The translations under genes were made by a program, and so were the position numbers. The notes under the pieces are model-generated. The model saw only the letters and a program-made list of their open reading frames with translations. It did not search any database and was not told the origin of the DNA. Shown in pieces: positions 33,887 to 42,041 of a stretch of DNA of 64,000 nucleotides. The stretch spans positions 1,801,001 through 1,865,000 of the forward strand of contig NZ_CP159837.1 of assembly GCF_040564635.1 (NCBI RefSeq), read 5' to 3'. Source of the stretch: Planktothricoides raciborskii GIHE-MW2 (GTDB lineage: Bacteria; Cyanobacteriota; Cyanobacteriia; Cyanobacteriales; Laspinemataceae). The stretch's first letter is position 1. Each line of letters starts with the position of its first letter.

Positions 33887-34147
33887 ACCCTGACTACATC
33901 CTAAGCACTCAAAAATCTTCTTACTCGTACTTTGTACCTTGACTGATACTTCTAGCGTCAGTTTTGTATCTAAATTACCCGTAACAAACAAGTTGCTTGC
34001 ACGCTATTTGCGCTTAATCAGTTTCTATTCAGTTTACAATAGATACCATAATTAAGCACAAATAGTGATAATACTTTTCTTTTTTTGTCTTGACTGTTAA
34101 CAACCATGTAACCTGTATCCAGTTTAACCAGATACAAGTCACCCTTG

Positions 34148-36763
34148 CTAAGAATGCGATCGCAAATCTTTGAGCCAAGTACGCAACTTCTCGCTAAAGT
34201 CAACTAACTGCTGAATGTTAAGTTGTGGGCGATATTTTACTCCATACCACTTTGTCAGCTTACTTTGAACTTCTTCTGGTGAGACTCCAAGCTCTTCGAG
34301 TTCCTTGATGAGAGATGTTGTGTAAAAAGCCAGTTCTTTCCTGACCAAGCTAGTTTCATCAGAGGCGCTTGCCTCTGTTTTTGTGGCCGCTGTGTTTTCA
34401 CTAGAAAAAGAAGTGTCGCTTGACCCGACACACCCGACATCCTCAGTCACGGCAAGGGTTTCATCCGACATTCCACCCGACATCGTATCCGACATTCCAT
34501 CCGACATGGCGTGGTGATGAGCTTCGTTGGCAGATTCTAATATTTCGCCGTAAGTGGGGATTTCTTTATCAGATTGGAAATTGCGTAAACGCAATCCTGT
34601 AATAACACGATAAGATTGGTTACGTTGTTTTTTGATATCTAGGCCCAAGGTACGTTGTGTTAATTCGAGTAAGTCAGTGCTAAAATTTCGACTGTTTTTA
34701 GGTTGATAGTTGTTTTGATAGCAATACAAAGTGTAACTCTCGTAAAGCGTAGTGCAGTCTCGCAGACTGCTCGTTGAGTCAGCTTTTTTGCTGCCAATTT
34801 GTTCCTGGCCTTCTTGATCCACGACCACGCACTCATCAAACCATGCAGCTAGGCCATCAGAATTAAATTGAGTTTCCCATGAATCTGACGTAATCAATCC
34901 CGTGCAACTGTTGTCCCCCTTGAGAGTACGGGATATCCATCTGTTATCCAGACTCAGCAAGTAACGAGAGAACGCAGGAAGTTCATCTTGGAAGTCAGCG
35001 TTAAGGTCGCGTACCTGACTGGGGTTAACTTTTGCATTGAACGGAACGAGAATCATTCGACGCGCGATCGCACTGCTGGCACCCCCCACAAACACAGATT
35101 TGTTCGATGCCATGACGACCATTCCGTCATATCGATAACAAAATGCTTTTTTTCCTTTTTCCTCTGCTCTTAAATCATCCTGACCCGTCAGCTTGAGAAA
35201 TTTAGCATAATTGTTTACTTTGCTGTCTTCATCCGGGAACACCGTAAGACGTTTCTGATAGGCATTGGCGGTCTCAAAGCGGTTGCCATTCCAGTCACTC
35301 AGGCTGCTGGAATGGATATTATTTTTACCAATGAGGTCAACAAGCAACCGAATAAAAGTCCCTTTACCGCTACCGCCATGCCCCTGTAAATACAGAAACT
35401 TTTGCAAGTCTGAACGTCCACGCAAAGTGGCCGCCATGTAAGCGATTAAAGTTTGTTTATTTCGTTGGTTGTTTTGAGTAGCAAAATCTAGCCACTCATT
35501 AATTTTGTTCCAGTTGTCATTTTGAGACTGATATGGGTAGGGCAATTGCCACGTAAAACGATAACCAGGGGAATGGGATTTAAGTTGGTTGGTTTTAAGG
35601 TCAAAAACTCCATCACGATATGGGATCAGGTCGGGCGACATCTTCCAATTATCGGTGCTGAGTTTTATTCTTAACAAGGCAGAAATTGATTTAACTTTTT
35701 TATCTGTGTAAGCCTCATTATTGACATCCAGATAAGACACGATCATGCGGTTGACAGAATCGGAGTGAATTTCTGACCACATCCCGTCCTGCTCTTTGCC
35801 ATACATCATCCAACGGCTAGGGTAAGATTCCCAGATAAGTTTGCCTTGGTATTCTTCAGCAATCTCATCAGCAAAATTATTGTCATTTTTTCGGACGGCA
35901 GAACGCTTTGAGTCACCTTTCCGCGACTCGGAGTTAAACTGTTTCTCCAGTTTTTGTAACCAGACATCGTGTTGAGTTTCTTTCACTTGGTTGTATTTTC
36001 CGTTGGCAATTACATCATCTATACCTTTACCGATTGAGATATCCCAAGTCCAAACACTCACGGTGCAATCTTTGTTGATGAGTGTTTCAGCAAGACTTTT
36101 AAGTGCGCTTCTCACTTGTGGCTTACTGACGATATCTGCATCAAAAGCTATGCAAAAATGTCGTCCTGATCTAGCCAAAAGGTCAAGACCAGGGACAAGC
36201 TTTGTGCCGCATCCCCCTTTAAGATGTCCCATATTAACACCTGGCAAGGAAACAGCTATCAGTCCTTGACTGATTAAACTTGCTGCTTTTTTGGCACCTT
36301 CAGTGATGATAATAGGTTTTGTGGGGTCGTCAGCGATCGCATCCCAGTCAATCCCCTTAAGCAATGCCGCATCATAGCCGCCCTTGGAAGTAAGGTACTT
36401 GGCTGGTTTGCCATCCAGAAGAAGCGGTTTCCTGGGCTTAAATTGCCGTTCCAAAGAATCACCACTCAGCCAACCTGGTTCCCCTTTATAAGATTTCCAG
36501 CCTAGGAACTGTGCAATTTTTTCGTCGTCGTAAACTGGTTTAAAATTGGCTAAGGCGATTTCAGGGGCGATCGCGCTGGCGCTTAAATCTGCCGCCATCC
36601 ATTCCAGTAAATCATCTGGAATCAATGGATGAGCACCTTTAAATAGGTTGACAAGCTCATCTTTAGTGGTAAAATTATTACTTGAGCTTAAGTCAAATAG
36701 AATTTTGTCAGGCTGGGAAATTTTCATGATCGTTTCTGCTTTAGAGATAGATTGAGTAGACAT
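34148..36763 (-). CDS. DUF3854/TOPRIM primase - SF3 (D5-like) helicase
   Basis: An 871-aa replication protein. The N-terminal DUF3854/TOPRIM-like part has E155 in IIITEGAKKAA and D208/D210 in CIAFDADI. The C-terminal superfamily 3 helicase core has Walker A GHGGSGKGT, Walker B FPDEDS, sensor VVMASNK and arginine finger ARRMILVPF. Such proteins unwind and prime replication of phages, satellites and integrative plasmids. From residue 753 a linker repeats MSDG/MSDT/MSGG/MSDE, encoded by four 12-bp direct repeats. The tail (~810-871) is helical. It is last in the leftward gene run. Confidence 0.9.
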   Translation of the reverse strand: MSTQSISKAETIMKISQPDKILFDLSSSNNFTTKDELVNLFKGAHPLIPDDLLEWMAADLSASAIAPEIALANFKPVYDDEKIAQFLGWKSYKGEPGWLSGDSLERQFKPRKPLLLDGKPAKYLTSKGGYDAALLKGIDWDAIADDPTKPIIITEGAKKAASLISQGLIAVSLPGVNMGHLKGGCGTKLVPGLDLLARSGRHFCIAFDADIVSKPQVRSALKSLAETLINKDCTVSVWTWDISIGKGIDDVIANGKYNQVKETQHDVWLQKLEKQFNSESRKGDSKRSAVRKNDNNFADEIAEEYQGKLIWESYPSRWMMYGKEQDGMWSEIHSDSVNRMIVSYLDVNNEAYTDKKVKSISALLRIKLSTDNWKMSPDLIPYRDGVFDLKTNQLKSHSPGYRFTWQLPYPYQSQNDNWNKINEWLDFATQNNQRNKQTLIAYMAATLRGRSDLQKFLYLQGHGGSGKGTFIRLLVDLIGKNNIHSSSLSDWNGNRFETANAYQKRLTVFPDEDSKVNNYAKFLKLTGQDDLRAEEKGKKAFCYRYDGMVVMASNKSVFVGGASSAIARRMILVPFNAKVNPSQVRDLNADFQDELPAFSRYLLSLDNRWISRTLKGDNSCTGLITSDSWETQFNSDGLAAWFDECVVVDQEGQEQIGSKKADSTSSLRDCTTLYESYTLYCYQNNYQPKNSRNFSTDLLELTQRTLGLDIKKQRNQSYRVITGLRLRNFQSDKEIPTYGEILESANEAHHHAMSDGMSDTMSGGMSDETLAVTEDVGCVGSSDTSFSSENTAATKTEASASDETSLVRKELAFYTTSLIKELEELGVSPEEVQSKLTKWYGVKYRPQLNIQQLVDFSEKLRTWLKDLRSHS
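34407..34507 (-). repeat. Iteron-like 12-bp repeats inside the primase gene
   Basis: Four tandem 12-mers on the minus strand (34507-34460) follow ATGTCGG[A/G]TRNR, followed by GATGTCGGGTGTGTCGGGTC and AGCGACAC. The whole ~101-bp segment recurs in inverse orientation at 40027-40127. Being an exact multiple of three, the repeats stay in frame. Confidence 0.8.
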
Positions 36764-36860
36764 AGTTGCTTTTTTTGTAGCTATTAACTTTGTTAGCGTT
36801 AACAGATTATCAGTTCAAAAAAAATAGCTAATCAACTTAACTTAAATCTGTCAACATCTA

Positions 36861-36931
36861 AAAAAAAGACTGTACAATGAATCAGTAATTGCCACTTCCA
36901 GCAAACTTAATTCATTGTACAGTCTTTTTTT
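36861..36931 (-). terminator. Strong intrinsic terminator (22-bp perfect inverted repeat)
   Basis: Arms 36861-36882 and 36910-36931 pair perfectly around GACTGTACAATGAAT. On the minus strand the stem is followed by a T8 run. It overlaps the stop codon of the 36930-37406 gene and separates it from the primase gene. It is symmetric enough to work on both strands. Confidence 0.8.
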
Positions 36932-37406
36932 AATCAGAAAATTCATTAAACGGCAAATTTTCAGATTTTATTTCTACAGAGTAAGGTAAGGCTTGTCTCC
37001 CTACTTTTCTCCGCCAATAGTCCGTTTTTTTTGCAAACGGAAATCTCACCTGCGTTTGTTTGCCGCTTAGTATTTTGTCAGTTAGGTCACTACATTCGAC
37101 TGAACAAAACTTCTGACCTTTAGGAACCTTATCTTCACAGCAACAACATTGCGTGACATCTGGAGTGTAATTCTGGAGTCTTTGCAACACGCCCTTAGCG
37201 AAACTATCGAGAATCAAAGGGTCCATGCCGTAGTGTCCTATTCGCTTAAGCTTTTTTTGATACTTTTCGGTTTTAATCAATTCTGCATATTTAAGGGCAG
37301 CCTCATAATTGTAAACAGCAATCATTGTTACCTGCTCTATTTGTTGAGGCGTTAAGCCTTCTGTGACCTCTTCGGGGAGGCAATTAAGTTGATGGTTATC
37401 CGTCAT
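36930..37406 (-). CDS. Element protein with zinc-finger-like cysteines
   Basis: A 158-aa protein. The N-terminal half is helical (TPQQIEQVTMIAVYNYEAALKYAELIKTEKYQKKLKR). The centre has QCCCCEDKVPKGQKFCSVECSDL, a CxxC...CxxxC arrangement that looks like a zinc ribbon of the type used for DNA or protein contact. The C-terminus is basic (FAKKTDYWRRKVGRQ). It ends in a strong terminator, so it forms a transcription unit separate from the primase. No family name can be given. Confidence 0.6.
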   Translation of the reverse strand: MTDNHQLNCLPEEVTEGLTPQQIEQVTMIAVYNYEAALKYAELIKTEKYQKKLKRIGHYGMDPLILDSFAKGVLQRLQNYTPDVTQCCCCEDKVPKGQKFCSVECSDLTDKILSGKQTQVRFPFAKKTDYWRRKVGRQALPYSVEIKSENLPFNEFSD

Positions 37407-37637
37407 AGCGTTAAGGATGGAGATATACGAATGTCTATCGGGGGATTAGTCCCCTCACAGATGTACAGCGATGTAGAGCCTTCGCAGCCCCTATTCTTCA
37501 GCTTGAGCCAACGAGATAAGACAAGCCATTGAAAATCCGTCTTGACCGTTGGCGATCGCACCGTGGCCTGAAAGCTTGAAACCTAGTCACATCAAAGGTG
37601 CAAGCTTTTGCACCGGCAAGGTGCAACGGTGACTTTT

Positions 37638-38243
37638 TCAGGTCACGATCACCCCTGAGTCACCGCGAAAGTCACCGCGAAACGAAATGAACCGGGATGA
37701 CAGTTCAAACATTAACTCTGCATACTTTTGTTTGATTTGTCCCAAAAACTCAGGCACGTCAAAACATTGCTGAGACACATAGATATAAAGGTCTGTACCT
37801 ATCTCAGCAACTACCAGAAAACACTCTGGGTTATCCCAGATGTCCAGTTGATAATTTTTGGGGTAAACTTTTTTGAACTGAGCCAAATATAAGGAAATCC
37901 CAGAGTTACTCAACTCATCTATCTTTTTGGCCGGTTCTATTAATCGCCACTGCTGACCTGACTCACGGCGTAATTTAGGCAACACGCTCAGAAAGTTGTT
38001 TGGGCTTGTTACTTGAAAACGGTAATCACTTAGCATGGTTTTTGCTAAGTCAGGCACTAAAGAACCGTAATAATAATCTAGAACTCGGATGATTTCAGCC
38101 TTGGTTAACCGTGACCAGTCCCGCTTGACGATGCCTAGTCTGGACTTGAAAAAGTTGCGAGTGATTCTGAAAGATGTCCGACTGAGATGAGAAAGTTTAG
38201 CCTTTAACTGTCGGATGTTAAAGGCCGCGTAAAGTCTTTTCAT
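37638..38243 (-). CDS. Element protein of unknown function
   Basis: A 201-aa protein. The N-terminus is very basic (RLYAAFNIRQLKAKLSHLSRTSFRITRNFFKSRLGIVKRD), suggesting nucleic-acid contact. The rest is mixed alpha/beta (DIWDNPECFLVVAEIGTDLYIYVSQQCFDVPEFLGQIKQKY). No membrane segment. A 230-bp spacer with GGTGCAAGCTTTTGCACC palindromes separates it from the next gene. Family is unknown. Confidence 0.55.
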   Translation of the reverse strand: MKRLYAAFNIRQLKAKLSHLSRTSFRITRNFFKSRLGIVKRDWSRLTKAEIIRVLDYYYGSLVPDLAKTMLSDYRFQVTSPNNFLSVLPKLRRESGQQWRLIEPAKKIDELSNSGISLYLAQFKKVYPKNYQLDIWDNPECFLVVAEIGTDLYIYVSQQCFDVPEFLGQIKQKYAELMFELSSRFISFRGDFRGDSGVIVT

Positions 38244-38335
38244 AATACTTAAATCCTTGAATCAAAGGGGAACACCCTAGGCAATAGCTTTGAGGGTGTT
38301 CCCTGTTAGTTATACCGCCTCATTTCCGTTTCCGG

Positions 38336-38524
38336 TCAATATTTGCCGAATTCTTCATCGGGACAGTAATACCCAAAAAATGACGAGTCAAATGCCCCTA
38401 ACCCACAATTGGGACAATGCCTGCTTTCTTCATCAATTGGTACTGAATTATTAGCCAATTCAGAAGAAATTTTAGCAGCGTAAGCGCATTCTTTATCTGA
38501 TGATTTTTCATTTATCCTTGCCAT
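38336..38524 (-). CDS. Small zinc-ribbon-like element protein
   Basis: A 62-aa protein with CPNCGLGAFDSSFFGYYCPDEE, a CxxC and later Cys that could bind zinc. It overlaps the upstream small gene by 17 bases in another frame, indicating a compact operon of accessory genes. Probably expressed with the next two. Function unknown. Confidence 0.5.
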   Translation of the reverse strand: MARINEKSSDKECAYAAKISSELANNSVPIDEESRHCPNCGLGAFDSSFFGYYCPDEEFGKY

Positions 38525-38753
38525 TCATAAATCGTTCACAGTCCTGGCAGAGTAAATTCATCGCTTCTCTTAGGGTTGCTTCAGATTCTCTGATTTTGGC
38601 TAAATATGATTCCGAGCAATCAGTTAAAGTCGCTGCACTTTCCATATAAGAAATAAGTGCAGACAGATTAGAAAGTACCTGGTCACATTTGTCCCAAGCT
38701 TCTAAATATTGCTCAGTGCTGTTAAAAGAGAAGGCGTTACTTAAGATGCTCAT
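38508..38753 (-). CDS. Small helical element protein
   Basis: An 81-aa, mostly helical protein (TEQYLEAWDKCDQVLSNLSALISYMESAATL, YLAKIRESEATLREAMNLLCQDCERFM). It overlaps the upstream gene by four bases (ATGA type) and the downstream gene by 17. A four-helix or coiled-coil adaptor is plausible. No family is recognised. Confidence 0.55.
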   Translation of the reverse strand: MSILSNAFSFNSTEQYLEAWDKCDQVLSNLSALISYMESAATLTDCSESYLAKIRESEATLREAMNLLCQDCERFMNGKDK

Positions 38754-39058
38754 GCTGCTACCTCATCAGTTTCCAGTTGATGCAACCGGGCAGCAATAAA
38801 GACGATCGCCTCGATTAATTCTTGGCGCGGATCGTCATAAGCAAAAGTATTCACCGACTCGAGAAAATCATCATCAAAATATGATGCAGTGCCACATTCT
38901 TCAAGCGTTGCCGCAATGTTGCATCCCGTTCTCAGAGATGAGCTACAAGCTTCCAGTAGTGCCTCTAACTGGTCATCGGTAAACACTGTCAGGTCATGGA
39001 GAGACGCAAGTTCATCCCCCAGGGATACCTGAACGGTGACGGTTTGTGTTATATTCAT
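38750..39058 (-). CDS. Small acidic element protein
   Basis: A 102-aa acidic protein. It begins MNITQTVTVQVSLGDELASLHDL and continues with helices rich in Asp/Glu (FTDDQLEALLEACSSSL, ECGTASYFDDDFLES). The acidic character could mark a DNA mimic or anti-restriction protein, but that is speculation. First of a tightly overlapping three-gene set. Confidence 0.55.
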   Translation of the reverse strand: MNITQTVTVQVSLGDELASLHDLTVFTDDQLEALLEACSSSLRTGCNIAATLEECGTASYFDDDFLESVNTFAYDDPRQELIEAIVFIAARLHQLETDEVAA

Positions 39059-39191
39059 AGGAAATCAGTCCTTTTCTTTGTAAAGGTTCTGGATTTGCCC
39101 GTGTCAGCGTATTCCGCCAAGAAGTAGCGCTGATGCGGGTTTTAAAGTTTTTGTGGAAATAACCTAACTCAGTACGGCACTCATCCGGCAT
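39012..39191 (-). CDS. Possible short basic gene, weak
   Basis: A 59-codon frame (MPDECRTELGYFHKNFKTRISATSWRN...) directly upstream of and overlapping the acidic gene by 47 bases. It is basic and has plausible codon use in its first 40 residues, but no motif and no clear ribosome site. It may be a remnant or chance frame. Confidence 0.25.
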   Translation of the reverse strand: MPDECRTELGYFHKNFKTRISATSWRNTLTRANPEPLQRKGLISYEYNTNRHRSGIPGG

Positions 39192-39475
39192 TACCCGTAA
39201 CTTTGGCAAGCGTACCCGCTTATCGGATTTTTCTGCCTTACCCGCTTTCTGGTTATCCGGCGGCCCTGGACGGTTTATCTAGTTGATTCCCGGATAGGGG
39301 CGATGGTGTAAAGGCTATCTTTGGGCGTTGAGTCTTGGTTGGCTTATGGCGTTGCGTCAACGTGACCAAAAGGTTCAGTCTCAACCATTCTCGGTGAGAC
39401 TTGTTTTTTGCTTGCCATGTTTCTATTATACACAGCATGAATTAAGTTGTCAACTGTCTAACTGTTTTATATCTA

Positions 39476-39504
39476 TGGCTGAATGTTATCTTATATGGTA
39501 TAAT
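39476..39504 (+). promoter_or_regulatory. Extended -10 promoter of the element's XRE gene
   Basis: TGGTATAAT at 39496-39504 combines a perfect -10 hexamer with the TGn extension. A weak -35 (TGGCTG, 39476-39481) lies 17 bp upstream. It faces the regulator gene at 39527. Confidence 0.5.
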
Positions 39505-39526
39505 TGCAGATGATAAGCTTTTAGGT

Positions 39527-39778
39527 ATGATAAAGATGAATATCACTAGCAAAAACACTATGATCCAGTGGCGATTACGGCACATAATGGCGGATCAGAT
39601 GTTAACCAACAAAGAACTAGCGGAAAGGCTAGGCAAGCATCCCAACTCTATCGGGAACCTTAAAAACACTGACAGTATGCCTCGCATTGATGGGGAAACC
39701 TTAAACAGCTTATGTCTCGCTTTAAGAGTTACACCCAGTGACCTGATCCGTTTTGTCCCAGATAATGACGCGGCATAA
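39527..39778 (+). CDS. XRE/Cro-type regulator of the element
   Basis: An 83-aa (or 80-aa from the ATG at 39536) HTH protein: QWRLRHIMADQMLTNKELAERLGKHPNSIGNLKNTDSMPRIDGETLNSLCLALRVTPSDLI, a complete HTH_3 with little else. It is transcribed away from the leftward gene run and towards the integrase gene's end, the usual place for a cI/Cro-like switch. Likely represses the divergent small-gene operon and itself. Ends before a poly-C tract and a strong terminator. Confidence 0.85.
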   Translation: MIKMNITSKNTMIQWRLRHIMADQMLTNKELAERLGKHPNSIGNLKNTDSMPRIDGETLNSLCLALRVTPSDLIRFVPDNDAA

Positions 39779-39861
39779 CCCCCCCCCCCAAAAAACTTAA
39801 GAGATGCGATCGCGTAGCGTTGCGGATGCAACATCGCTTTCGCGGCGCGGATGCGCTATCG

Positions 39862-39886
39862 CCCCCCTACCTTGGGGGGTTTTTTG
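39862..39886 (+). terminator. Intrinsic terminator of the XRE gene
   Basis: CCCCCC-TACCTT-GGGGGG followed by T7. Textbook rho-independent form, about 85 bp after the stop codon. Confidence 0.85.
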
Positions 39887-40026
39887 TTGGCCAATGTTCG
39901 GGGAGTCATCCCCGGATAACTTCTGTACAAAGCTGCATCCTGGACCTGGATAAACAGAAAAGCGATCGCAATTCTGAGCGCTTACCCGCTAAGTCGATGT
40001 TTATGCTGGGCATTAACGAGATTCCC

Positions 40027-40127
40027 ATGTCGGATGAAATGTCGGGTGAAATGTCGGGTGGAATGTCGGATGAAACCCTTGCTGTGACTGAGGATGTCGG
40101 GTGTGTCGGGTCAAGCGACACTTCTTT
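40027..40127 (+). repeat. Iteron-like 12-bp repeats, inverted copy of the primase segment
   Basis: Four 12-mers start at 40027, 40039, 40051 and 40063 (ATGTCGGATGAA, ATGTCGGGTGAA, ATGTCGGGTGGA, ATGTCGGATGAA). They are followed by ACCCTTGCTGTGACTGAGGA and GTGTCGGGTCAAGCGACAC. Nearly identical to the primase-internal segment but on the opposite strand. The similarity stops abruptly at the first ATG, suggesting a copied block. Confidence 0.8.
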
Positions 40128-40173
40128 GCAATTAAAGCAAATGCGCTCTGTTCGTCAAAAAAATAATCACTAC

Positions 40174-41736
40174 CTATCCGTAAATAGCTTCTAGCAACTT
40201 ACTTGCAAATAAGTTAACATCTGTCGTTTCTGCCTTTAAGCTCTCAGATATCTTGACAGCTTGCTCTTTAGTCAATTGTGGCAATTTGTTCTGCTGATAA
40301 ACCCGTTGCCACTCCTCTTTTAGCATTGCAGCCGTTCGTTGGGACGCTAGGTTCTTAGCGTACACACTCTCAGCAGTTGACAAGGTGTGACCTTGACTTT
40401 GGGCAAGCTTCCAGGGATTGACTCCTAGGCAACGGCCTCGATGGGTGTAGGCGTGACGCAACTTGTGAGATGAGAACTTGGTAACGTTCAAAGATTCCCA
40501 AGCGATTGTAGATCCAGTTCCTGCGCCTAACATTATGACAATGTTCTGAGTTCCCTTGAGTCGGCAATCACAGTTTACTTTCAACGGCTCTTTAATGTCT
40601 GGCAATATCAACCCGTCCTTAAGGTGAAAACGCTCTATCCAGTTATCGCCGATAGGTGACAGTGGCATAGCGAGACGCTTACCCGTCTTAGTATCGTCAC
40701 TGATAACCAAGACCGGAAACTCATTGTTAGGGTCAAAGAACGCGGGGATTATGCGATCGCTTTCAAGTTGAACCCGGCCTAGGCCGTACTCACTATCAGT
40801 AGAATCGTCAGAATCATCAGAATCGACTTGAACCCATTCCTTAGCTGAGATGTCAACCGGGTTATGCCAATTTAGAACGTGCCAAAATTCGTGAGCACGA
40901 ATACCGTAGGTTGCCATGATGCCAAAAACAAACTGATAAGCTTTAGCGGCGTGTAACTGTTTACGATCTTTTTTACGACCATTACGCTGAAATAAAGAAA
41001 ACCCATTTTCCCAAACATGGATAACTTCATCATCTGTGGGAACGTAAGTTTCTTTTTCCTCTGTATCCTTACCAGTGAACTTACGACAGTTTAAAGCATT
41101 GCCAAATTCACGCTCTAAATCGTGATATTGCAACAATGCTTTGACTGCTGTAATTGCTTTTGTCGCTTGACTGTTATCATCTAAAGAATTGATAAAATCT
41201 ATCAACACTTTAGAAGTCAATACAGCATCACTTGGTAAGTGCTTAAGAAAACGACCCCGATAGTGATTCCACTTACTTTCTGGGTTTTTAGCATCCTTAT
41301 TATCAGCGATAAAAGCTAATTTGTAAGCTTCTATTAAGTCACCAATAACTTTTGGTGCTATCCCTTTTTTTGCCTTTCCCAACACATCATAATCAAGATA
41401 GTCCCAAAATGCAATGGGGTTATCAGAAAAGCGATTGATTTTCAAGACGTGGCTTAGTAAGTTACTAGCGTTTTTAGCCTTAGTTACTTGCAACGGAATA
41501 TGAGCACTACCCATGCCTACGTTATATTGTTCGGGTTTCTGAATTCCGTCGCGATTTACCGGGTAGGTAAATATCAGAGTCAAGGTTGCGTTGCTGATCG
41601 AGCGATCGTTAACCTTGAGTGTACAGACACCTCGACCACCGTATCTTGCCTTTATATCAGAGTTGTGATTTTTAATCTCAGCTTTGACATCTTCCAAAGA
41701 CTTAGCCGGGTTGCCGCCATTTTTGACTTTAGTCAT
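40174..41736 (-). CDS. Tyrosine recombinase (integrase)
   Basis: A 520-aa protein. Catalytic residues are visible in order: Arg in YGIRAHEFWH, the HxxR box HKLRHAYTHR, then GHTLSTAESVY carrying the His and the nucleophilic Tyr. The N-terminal half (1-240) would hold arm- and core-binding domains. It is longer than phage lambda integrase (356 aa), similar to other cyanobacterial element integrases. Its 5' end faces the right border, close to a 21-bp inverted repeat. It should insert and excise the element. Confidence 0.9.
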   Translation of the reverse strand: MTKVKNGGNPAKSLEDVKAEIKNHNSDIKARYGGRGVCTLKVNDRSISNATLTLIFTYPVNRDGIQKPEQYNVGMGSAHIPLQVTKAKNASNLLSHVLKINRFSDNPIAFWDYLDYDVLGKAKKGIAPKVIGDLIEAYKLAFIADNKDAKNPESKWNHYRGRFLKHLPSDAVLTSKVLIDFINSLDDNSQATKAITAVKALLQYHDLEREFGNALNCRKFTGKDTEEKETYVPTDDEVIHVWENGFSLFQRNGRKKDRKQLHAAKAYQFVFGIMATYGIRAHEFWHVLNWHNPVDISAKEWVQVDSDDSDDSTDSEYGLGRVQLESDRIIPAFFDPNNEFPVLVISDDTKTGKRLAMPLSPIGDNWIERFHLKDGLILPDIKEPLKVNCDCRLKGTQNIVIMLGAGTGSTIAWESLNVTKFSSHKLRHAYTHRGRCLGVNPWKLAQSQGHTLSTAESVYAKNLASQRTAAMLKEEWQRVYQQNKLPQLTKEQAVKISESLKAETTDVNLFASKLLEAIYG

Positions 41737-41855
41737 ATAGTTGCTAATTGTTTATTAGATTTTCAAGGTGCATTTTCGGTGCTTACAGTGTACTTTTTAG
41801 TACCTACAAAGTTAGATGCTAAAACCTTAACTGTAGACAAATCAATAGTAGCACA

Positions 41856-41912
41856 GAACCATGCTGGCAGCAATACAATTTAAATCAAATAGTATTGCTG
41901 CCAGCATGGTTC
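41856..41912. repeat. 21-bp perfect inverted repeat next to the integrase
   Basis: Arms 41856-41876 and 41892-41912 (core CCATGCTGGCAGCAATAC) surround a 15-bp AT-rich loop. There is no adjacent T-run on either strand, so it is not a standard terminator. Its position at the presumed element end suggests an integrase-, regulator- or replication-binding site. A TGTTTAGCAG direct repeat follows at ~41920-41942. Confidence 0.7.
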
Positions 41913-42041
41913 CTCGTTAATGTTTAGCAGAAATGTTTAGCAGATTTTTCGGGCTTAGTTGCCCCCGGCAACCACGGGGGATTGCCCCTAGATTTTATCG
42001 CGATTTTTGGTATCGCGATTTTTGGTTTTTTCCGATTGTGT

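Larger units (their letters stand above)
34148..41912. mobile_element. Small integrative element with primase-helicase and tyrosine integrase
   Basis: A block of about 7.8 kb of genes unlike the neighbours: primase-helicase, six small hypothetical genes, an opposed XRE regulator and a tyrosine recombinase. No capsid, tail, terminase or conjugation genes are seen, so it resembles a satellite-like or plasmid-like integrated element. Boundaries are set from gene content and the large inverted repeat after the integrase. I could not find a direct-repeat attachment pair, so both ends are approximate. Confidence 0.72.

Noticed and set aside
34018-34203. 61-aa minus-strand frame overlapping the primase end
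   Set aside because: The C-terminal part looks somewhat protein-like, but there is no start with a ribosome site outside the primase gene and no motif.
39820-40194. 124-aa plus-strand protein containing MSDEMSGEMSGG
   Set aside because: Only the segment copied from the primase gene looks coding. The flanks are repeats, a terminator and the integrase 3' end, so it is best read as a duplicated DNA block.
34018-42041. Attachment-site direct repeats for the integrative element
   Set aside because: I compared both flanks by eye and found no matching pair longer than a few bases, and no tRNA gene at either end, so none is reported.
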